From Streptomyces sp. TN58 (GTDB lineage: Bacteria > Actinomycetota > Actinomycetes > Streptomycetales > Streptomycetaceae): a stretch of 64,000 nucleotides of DNA. Location of the stretch: the NCBI RefSeq assembly GCF_001941845.1, contig NZ_CP018870.1:6300001-6364000 (forward strand), read 5' to 3'. Below the pieces are notes generated by a model. That model was not told where the DNA came from and searched no databases. It saw only the letters and a list, made by a program, of their open reading frames with translations. Made by a program: the position numbers and the translations under genes. Position 1 is the stretch's first letter; the number at the start of each line of letters is the position of its first letter. Below are positions 59,424-64,000 of this stretch, piece by piece.

Positions 59424-61166
59424 ATGACAGCGGACCGGCGCACGGACCGGCGAGCACGACGAAGAACGCGCGGAGGGGACCGGGCGGCACGGCCCGTGTC
59501 GCACCGGCGGCGGCCCGCCGTGCGGGGCGGCCGGCCGCTCCTGGCCACGGCGCTCTCCGCCTTCCTCCTCGTCGGCGTCTGCGCGGCCACCGGCATCGCC
59601 TGGGACCCGCTCAGCGGCGATCCCGCACGGAACGCCACCGCCCACGGCCCCGCGCTACCGCAGGCCACCGGCCCCGACTCCGCGTCCGGCGCCGCCGACC
59701 CAACCGCCCCCGCACAGCCGGAACAGAGCCCGCCCCCCACCCAGGACCCGGCGGGCAAGGGCGACGGCGAGGACGCCGCGGACGCCGGCGCCGGGCGCCC
59801 CACCGGGGCCCTGCCCTTCGACATGCCACAGCCGGCCGCCCTCCGCTCCGGCGAAGCGGGCAAGAAGCTGGTGTTCGCCCACTACTTCACCCCGTACCCG
59901 CTCTCCCTCGACAACGCGGGCGCGGACAACGACTACTACACCCGCAACTACCTCGACCCCGACGGCGAGAGCGGCAAACACGGCCGGTACGGCGGCCTGC
60001 TGCGCGACCGTCCCCTGCCCGTGGCACCCAGGACCGGCGACTGGGAGTACGCCAACCTCCAGCAGGAGGTGCGCACCGCCAGGGCCGCCGGCATCGACGG
60101 CTTCACCCTCGACCTGCTCTCCCTCTCCGGCAAGAACTGGGACCGCGCCAACCTGCTGATGGCGGCGGCCCGGTCGGTGGACCCGGCCTTCAAGATCATG
60201 CTGATGCCGGACATGACCTCCCTGAAGACCGACGACCCGCGGGTACTCGCCGAGGCCATCGCCACGCTCGGCGACGCCTCCGCCGCGCACCGGCTCCCCG
60301 ACGGCCGGCTCGTCGTCTCCCCCTTCAAGGCGGAGGCGAAGAACGTGGCCTGGTGGACCGAGGTCATCCGCGTCCTCAAGGCGGACCACGGCATCCGCAC
60401 CGCCTTCGTACCGCTCTTCCTCGACTTCGGCGCCCACAGCGGCGACTTCGCCCCCATCAGCCACGGCTTCTCCGAGTGGGGCAGCCGCAGCTACGTCGGC
60501 CAGGAGAGCGCCACGCGCGACGTCCGGCGCGCCCACGACATGGGCAAGATCTGGATGCAGCCCGTCTCGGTCCAGGACGCCCGCCCCAACCAGGGCATCT
60601 ACGACGAGGCCGGCAACACCGCGACCCTGCGCGCCACATGGACGCGCGCCATCGAGGACGACGCCGACTGGGTCCAGCTCACCACCTGGAACGACTACTC
60701 CGAGGGCAGCCAGTTCGCCCCGTCCCTGCACAACGGCCACGCCTACCTCGACCTGACCTCCTACTACCTGACCCGCTTCAAGACGGGCACCTGGCCGAAG
60801 ATCGTCCGGGACACCCTGTACCTCAGCGCCCGCACGCAGTTCGCGAACGCCCGCCCCACCGGCGACCAGTCACTGGTGATGTCCCTGCGCAAGGGCAGCG
60901 CCCCGTCCCGGGACACGGTGGAGGTGCTCAGCTTCCTGACACAGCCCGCGTCCGTCCGCACGACCGTCGGCACGGCCGAGGGCGCACACGACGCCCCGGC
61001 CGGGATCCACTCCAAGCTGCTGCCGCTGAGGACGGGCGCCAGCTCGGCCCACGTCGTCCGGGACGGGACGGCGACGGTAAAGGTCGACCTGCCGTTCCGT
61101 GTGGACCACAAGGTGGAGGTCCAGGACCTCCAGTACCGCGCGGCGACGAGCGGCCGCGAACCGTAG
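59424..61166 (+). CDS. GH71-type alpha-1,3-glucanase, exported
   Basis: A 580-residue enzyme. An Arg-rich cytoplasmic start of about 35 residues precedes one hydrophobic segment (LLATALSAFLLVGVCAATGIAW), acting as signal peptide or membrane anchor. A Pro/Ala/Asp-rich linker runs to about residue 140. The catalytic part begins KLVFAHYFTPYPLSL and includes DGFTLDLLSL, LMPDMTSL and LTTWNDYSEGS, all typical of GH71. A small beta-rich C-terminal domain follows from about 470. The expected substrate is fungal alpha-1,3-glucan, which fits a mycolytic soil lifestyle alongside the chitosanase. Confidence 0.88.
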   Translation: MTADRRTDRRARRRTRGGDRAARPVSHRRRPAVRGGRPLLATALSAFLLVGVCAATGIAWDPLSGDPARNATAHGPALPQATGPDSASGAADPTAPAQPEQSPPPTQDPAGKGDGEDAADAGAGRPTGALPFDMPQPAALRSGEAGKKLVFAHYFTPYPLSLDNAGADNDYYTRNYLDPDGESGKHGRYGGLLRDRPLPVAPRTGDWEYANLQQEVRTARAAGIDGFTLDLLSLSGKNWDRANLLMAAARSVDPAFKIMLMPDMTSLKTDDPRVLAEAIATLGDASAAHRLPDGRLVVSPFKAEAKNVAWWTEVIRVLKADHGIRTAFVPLFLDFGAHSGDFAPISHGFSEWGSRSYVGQESATRDVRRAHDMGKIWMQPVSVQDARPNQGIYDEAGNTATLRATWTRAIEDDADWVQLTTWNDYSEGSQFAPSLHNGHAYLDLTSYYLTRFKTGTWPKIVRDTLYLSARTQFANARPTGDQSLVMSLRKGSAPSRDTVEVLSFLTQPASVRTTVGTAEGAHDAPAGIHSKLLPLRTGASSAHVVRDGTATVKVDLPFRVDHKVEVQDLQYRAATSGREP

Positions 61167-61173
61167 AGGGCCG

Positions 61174-61226
61174 GCTCCGGGGAGCGCCGCCGTACGGTTC
61201 CGGGGAGCGCCGCCGTACGGTTCCGG
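61174..61226. repeat. 23-bp tandem repeat after the GH71 gene
   Basis: Two 23-base units (61174-61196 and 61197-61219) differing at one base, followed by a 7-base partial third unit. Each unit contains CCGGGGAGCGCCGCCGTACG. It lies between the glucanase stop and the aminotransferase start. Confidence 0.85.
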
Positions 61227-61310
61227 CCGGGACGACGGCGGCGGTGTTCCCACGGCCCCGGGCGCCGGGGGATGATCCGGGCGACAGCCGCGCCGCACCC
61301 CGGAGGTCCC

Positions 61311-62498
61311 GTGACCGAGACGACACGCCCCACAGCCCGCCCCGCCGAGCCCCCCGCGGGGGAACGGCCCGGCGAATTCCCCGGCGGGGCTGCCCTGTTC
61401 CGCCTGGACCCGGACGTCGCCCACCTCAACCACGGTTCCTTCGGCGCCGTCCCCGTGCCCGTCCAGGAAGCCCAGGCCGCGCTGCGCGCCGAGGTGCACG
61501 CCGACCCCGACGCCTTCTTCACCGCCGTACCCGAACGCCTCGAACACGCCCGCGCCCGGATCGCCGCCCGCCTGGCCGCCGACCCCGACGGCCTCGCCTT
61601 CATCGCCAACGCCACCGAGGGCGCCAACCTCGCCCTCGACGCCGTACCGCTCGCCGACGGCGACGAGATCCTGGTGACCGACCACGGCTACGGCACCGTC
61701 ACAGCCGCCGCCGCCCGCCGCGCCCCCGTCACCACCGTGGCCCTGGACCCAGCCCTGCCCGACGAGGACGCCGTACGGGAGACCGTGCTGGCCGCGCTGA
61801 CGCCCCGTACCCGGGTCGCCGTACTCGACCACGTCAGCTCGCCCACCGCCCGGATCATCGCCGCGCCCCGGCTCCTCGCGGAACTGCGCGAGCGCGGCGT
61901 CACCACCGTCGTCGACGGCGCCCACGCCCCGGGCATGCTCGCCGACCCGCTCGCCGGCGGCGCCGACTTCTGGTTCGGCAACCTGCACAAGTGGGGGTAC
62001 GCCCCCTCCGGTACCGCCCTGCTCGCAGTCGCTCCGCAGCACCGCCACCGGATCCGCGCGCTCGTACCCTCCTGGGAGGACGGGCACGGCTTCCCCCGCT
62101 CCGTCGAGAACCGCGCCACCGCCGACTACACCGGCTGGCTCGCCGCCCCCGAGGGACTGGACCTCATCGAAACCCTCGACGCGGCCAAGCTCCGGGCCCA
62201 CAACAGCGCCCTCGCCGCCCACGGCGCCGGACTGCTCGCCGGCATCCCCGGGCTCACCCCGCTCCCGCACACCCCGGGCCTGGCCATGCGCACCCTGCGC
62301 CTGCCGCCCGGCGTCGCCGAGACCCCGGACGGCGCCCGCGCACTGCGCGAGGAGATCGCGGCCCGCGAACGCATCCGGGTGCTGATCTGGCCCTGGCCGG
62401 GCGGCGGCGGCATCCGGATCTGCGGGCAGATCTACAACCGGCCCGAGGAGTACGAACGCCTCGCCGCGGCCCTCCCGGCGTACCTCAGGCGCGCCTGA
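61311..62498 (+). CDS. Class V aminotransferase (isopenicillin N epimerase-like)
   Basis: A 395-residue PLP enzyme. VAHLNHGSFGAVP at the N-terminus and ANATEGANLALDAV are typical of the isopenicillin-N-epimerase/cysteine-desulfurase-like group. The PLP Asp is in VDGAHAPGML, and the Schiff-base Lys in FWFGNLHKWGYAPSG. The substrate cannot be told. GTG 61311 has CGGAGG upstream. It converges with cobF, and the two coding sequences overlap by 14 bases inside a palindrome that holds both stop codons. Confidence 0.88.
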   Translation: MTETTRPTARPAEPPAGERPGEFPGGAALFRLDPDVAHLNHGSFGAVPVPVQEAQAALRAEVHADPDAFFTAVPERLEHARARIAARLAADPDGLAFIANATEGANLALDAVPLADGDEILVTDHGYGTVTAAAARRAPVTTVALDPALPDEDAVRETVLAALTPRTRVAVLDHVSSPTARIIAAPRLLAELRERGVTTVVDGAHAPGMLADPLAGGADFWFGNLHKWGYAPSGTALLAVAPQHRHRIRALVPSWEDGHGFPRSVENRATADYTGWLAAPEGLDLIETLDAAKLRAHNSALAAHGAGLLAGIPGLTPLPHTPGLAMRTLRLPPGVAETPDGARALREEIAARERIRVLIWPWPGGGGIRICGQIYNRPEEYERLAAALPAYLRRA

Positions 62499-62499
62499 G
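62484..62499. terminator. 16-bp palindrome containing the stop codons of two convergent genes
   Basis: CTCAGGCG is followed directly by its complement. The TGA of the aminotransferase and, on the other strand, the TGA of cobF are mirror images within it. It may serve as a very short shared terminator. Confidence 0.45.
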
Positions 62500-63237
62500 C
62501 AGATAGGTGTCCATGATCCAGCCCTTGCGGGCGCGGGCCTCGGTCCGCAGCTCCTCGATCCGCCCCGCGACCTCCGCCAGCCTGCCCTGTACCAGGATCT
62601 CGTCCGGGGTGCCGACGTACGCCCCCCAGTAGATGTAGAGGTCCTGGTCCAGGTGGGCGGTGAAGGCGTGCCGCGCGTCCAGCATCACCACCACGTCGTC
62701 CACGTCGTCCGGCCAGCCCTCGGCCAGCCGGCGCCCGGTGGTGATCTGGACCGGCCGCCCGACCCGGTTCAGGTTCGTCCGGTGGCGCGCCAGCAGCGCG
62801 GAGACGCTGCTGATGCCGGGCACGACCTCGTGCTCGAAGGCCACCCGGCCCCGCTCCAGCACCTCGTCGAGGATCGCGAGCGTGGAGTCGTAGAGCGACG
62901 GGTCGCCCCACACCAGGAACGCCCCGGTCTCGCCCTCCGCCAGATCCTCCGCGATGAACCGCTCGAAGAGCTCGGCCCGCGCGCTGCGCCAGCCGTCCAC
63001 CGTCGGGGTGTAGTCGGCGGGCGTCCGGTCCCGGTCCGGGTCCCGGCCCTCCACGAGCCGGTGGCCGGGGCGGGCGTGCGCGGCGAGCATCGCGCGCCGC
63101 AGCCCGGTCAGGTCCGCCTTCTCCTCGCCCTTCTCCAGGATGAGGAACGCGTCCGCCGCGCCGATCGCCCTGACCGCCTGGAGGGTCAGATGGTCCGGGT
63201 CGCCCGCGCCTATGCCGATCACTGAGAACTTCTTCAC
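62485..63237 (-). CDS. cobF: Precorrin-6A synthase (deacetylating), CobF
   Basis: A 250-residue SAM-dependent methyltransferase of the aerobic cobalamin pathway that methylates C-1 of precorrin-5 and releases acetate. The N-terminal GIGAGDPDHLTLQAV is the tetrapyrrole-methylase signature, and VWGDPSLYDSTL and VVPGISSVSALLAR are the other conserved blocks. GTG 63237 starts VKKFSVIGIGAG. No other cobalamin gene is in the window. It is divergent from the VOC gene. Confidence 0.93.
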   Translation of the reverse strand: MKKFSVIGIGAGDPDHLTLQAVRAIGAADAFLILEKGEEKADLTGLRRAMLAAHARPGHRLVEGRDPDRDRTPADYTPTVDGWRSARAELFERFIAEDLAEGETGAFLVWGDPSLYDSTLAILDEVLERGRVAFEHEVVPGISSVSALLARHRTNLNRVGRPVQITTGRRLAEGWPDDVDDVVVMLDARHAFTAHLDQDLYIYWGAYVGTPDEILVQGRLAEVAGRIEELRTEARARKGWIMDTYLLRRA

Positions 63238-63348
63238 CGGGCTATTGTGCCCACCCCGTCTGCCGCCCTGACCGCCGCCTGCGCCGACGACGCGTGCTCC
63301 CCGCTCGGCCGCGCTCGGGCCCGGTCGGCCGCGGCGCACAATGAGGGC

Positions 63349-63744
63349 ATGCCCTCCCACATCGCTCTGACCGCCCTCGTCGTCCACGACTACGACGAGG
63401 CGATCGACTTCTACACGCGCGCCCTCGGCTTCGACCTCGCCGAGGACACGGCCCGCCCCGACGGCTCGCGCTGGGTGGTCGTCCGCCCGCCCGGTGCCAC
63501 CGAGTCCGCCCTCCTGCTGGCCCGCGCCAAGGACGACGCCCAGCGCTCCCGCGTCGGTGACCAGACCGGCGGCCGCGTCGGCTTCTTCCTCCACACCGAC
63601 GACTTCGCCCGGGATCACGCCCGAATGACCGCCGAGGGCGTCCGCTTCCTGGAGACCCCGCGCCACGAGCCGTACGGCTCCGTGGCCGTCTTCGAGGACC
63701 TGTACGGCAACCGCTGGGACCTCCTGCAGCCGGCCCTTCCGTAA
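63349..63744 (+). CDS. VOC (glyoxalase/bleomycin-resistance) family protein
   Basis: A 131-residue protein with the paired beta-alpha-beta-beta-beta units of the VOC superfamily: DYDEAIDFYTRALGF in the first half and VFEDLYGNRWDLLQP at the end with the usual metal-ligand Glu. It could be a dioxygenase, lyase or antibiotic-binding protein; the sequence does not decide. ATG 63349 begins PSHIALTALVVHDYD after Met. An in-frame start at 63247 would add unrelated Ala-rich sequence. Confidence 0.85.
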   Translation: MPSHIALTALVVHDYDEAIDFYTRALGFDLAEDTARPDGSRWVVVRPPGATESALLLARAKDDAQRSRVGDQTGGRVGFFLHTDDFARDHARMTAEGVRFLETPRHEPYGSVAVFEDLYGNRWDLLQPALP

Positions 63745-63779
63745 CGCCTCCACGCCCGGCCGCTCCAGGCCCGGCCGCT

Positions 63780-64000
63780 CTACGCGTCGCCGCCCAGCCG
63801 CGGGGCCTCCCGCGCCGCGTCGACGGCCGGGCCGGCCCGCTCCACCCGGCCCGCCAGCTCCCGGGCCCACCGGACCAGGGCCGGTACGTCGATCCCGTAC
63901 GGGGCTCCGGCCAGCCCCTCGATCCCGGCGGCCCCGCGCCGCAGCAGCCGCGCCCCGCCCACGGCGTTGCCGCGGGCGGCATGCGTCAGCCCGACCGCGA
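63780..64000 (-). CDS. C-terminal part of a DUF309 protein, cut by the window edge
   Basis: The frame is open from the right edge to a TAG at 63780 and ends with about 73 residues: LTHAARGNAVGGARLLRRG, then YGIDVPALVRWARELA. These resemble the C-terminal half of the helical DUF309 family, small proteins of unknown function common in actinobacteria. The N-terminus lies outside the window. Confidence 0.75.
   Translation of the reverse strand, partial: AVGLTHAARGNAVGGARLLRRGAAGIEGLAGAPYGIDVPALVRWARELAGRVERAGPAVDAAREAPRLGGDA

Noticed and set aside
59007..59490. Open frames on both strands between the STAND fragment and the GH71 gene
   Set aside because: Composition is Arg/Pro/Gly-biased without hydrophobic cores or motifs, several frames are open at once, and none has a good ribosome site.

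Overview
The window is high-GC actinobacterial DNA and looks like a Streptomyces chromosome. The support is strongly GC-biased third codon positions, frequent GTG and TTG starts, many four-base ATGA/GTGA gene overlaps, only one in-frame TTA codon that I noticed, a complete conservon operon, a Streptomyces-type hopanoid cluster, a c-di-AMP riboswitch ahead of a LysM/M23 peptidase, monomeric isocitrate dehydrogenase and a GH46 chitosanase. All calls were made by reading the sequence; no database search was run.

Layout. 1-3.6 kb: an HdeD-like membrane protein, an RsbW-like ATPase, isopentenyl-diphosphate isomerase (idi) and a methyltransferase-GNAT fusion. 4.0-11.1 kb: a tightly overlapping operon with two CDP-alcohol phosphatidyltransferases, a nucleotidyltransferase, a glycerol-1-phosphate-dehydrogenase-like enzyme, a family 2 glycosyltransferase and a polysaccharide-type ABC exporter, closed by a strong terminator. 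It looks like a pathway for making and exporting a phosphodiester-linked glycerol or polyol compound. 11.4-21.8 kb: the hopanoid operon (hpnC, hpnD, an unknown ORF, hpnE, polyprenyl synthase, shc, hpnG, hpnH, aminotransferase). The ispG and dxs genes that lie between hpnH and the aminotransferase in S. coelicolor are absent here. 21.9-26.4 kb: a tyrosine-type phosphatase, the riboswitch-controlled peptidase, an SGNH hydrolase and a metallo-beta-lactamase-fold hydrolase. 26.7-30.4 kb: conservon cvnA-B-C-D plus a GAF protein with a TTA codon. 31.0 kb: tRNA-Pro(GGG), then an intact IS982-family element.

32.2-35.7 kb holds the most unusual locus. An IclR-family regulator is divergent from a 29-residue peptide with a lipobox-like Cys near its C-terminus. 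After a hairpin terminator come a PaaK-like adenylate-forming ligase and a membrane protein carrying the YD and GxGD motifs of presenilin/signal-peptide-peptidase intramembrane aspartyl proteases. The divergent promoter region carries five ACGGAC/GTCCGT hexamers. I propose it as a candidate undescribed peptide-processing or signalling system.

35.8-64.0 kb is mostly accessory and housekeeping: a sugar ABC transporter whose ATPase is frameshifted, two SpoIIE-type phosphatases, a cyclase-family hydrolase, a phospholipase D-like protein, gap, an MFS pump, a tandem-Nudix protein, a LysE exporter with its LysR regulator, a Mop-type HTH/TOBE protein, CorA, chitosanase, a DUF805 protein, icd, a degenerate STAND-ATPase fragment, a GH71 glucanase, a class V aminotransferase, cobF, a VOC protein and a DUF309 gene cut by the window edge.
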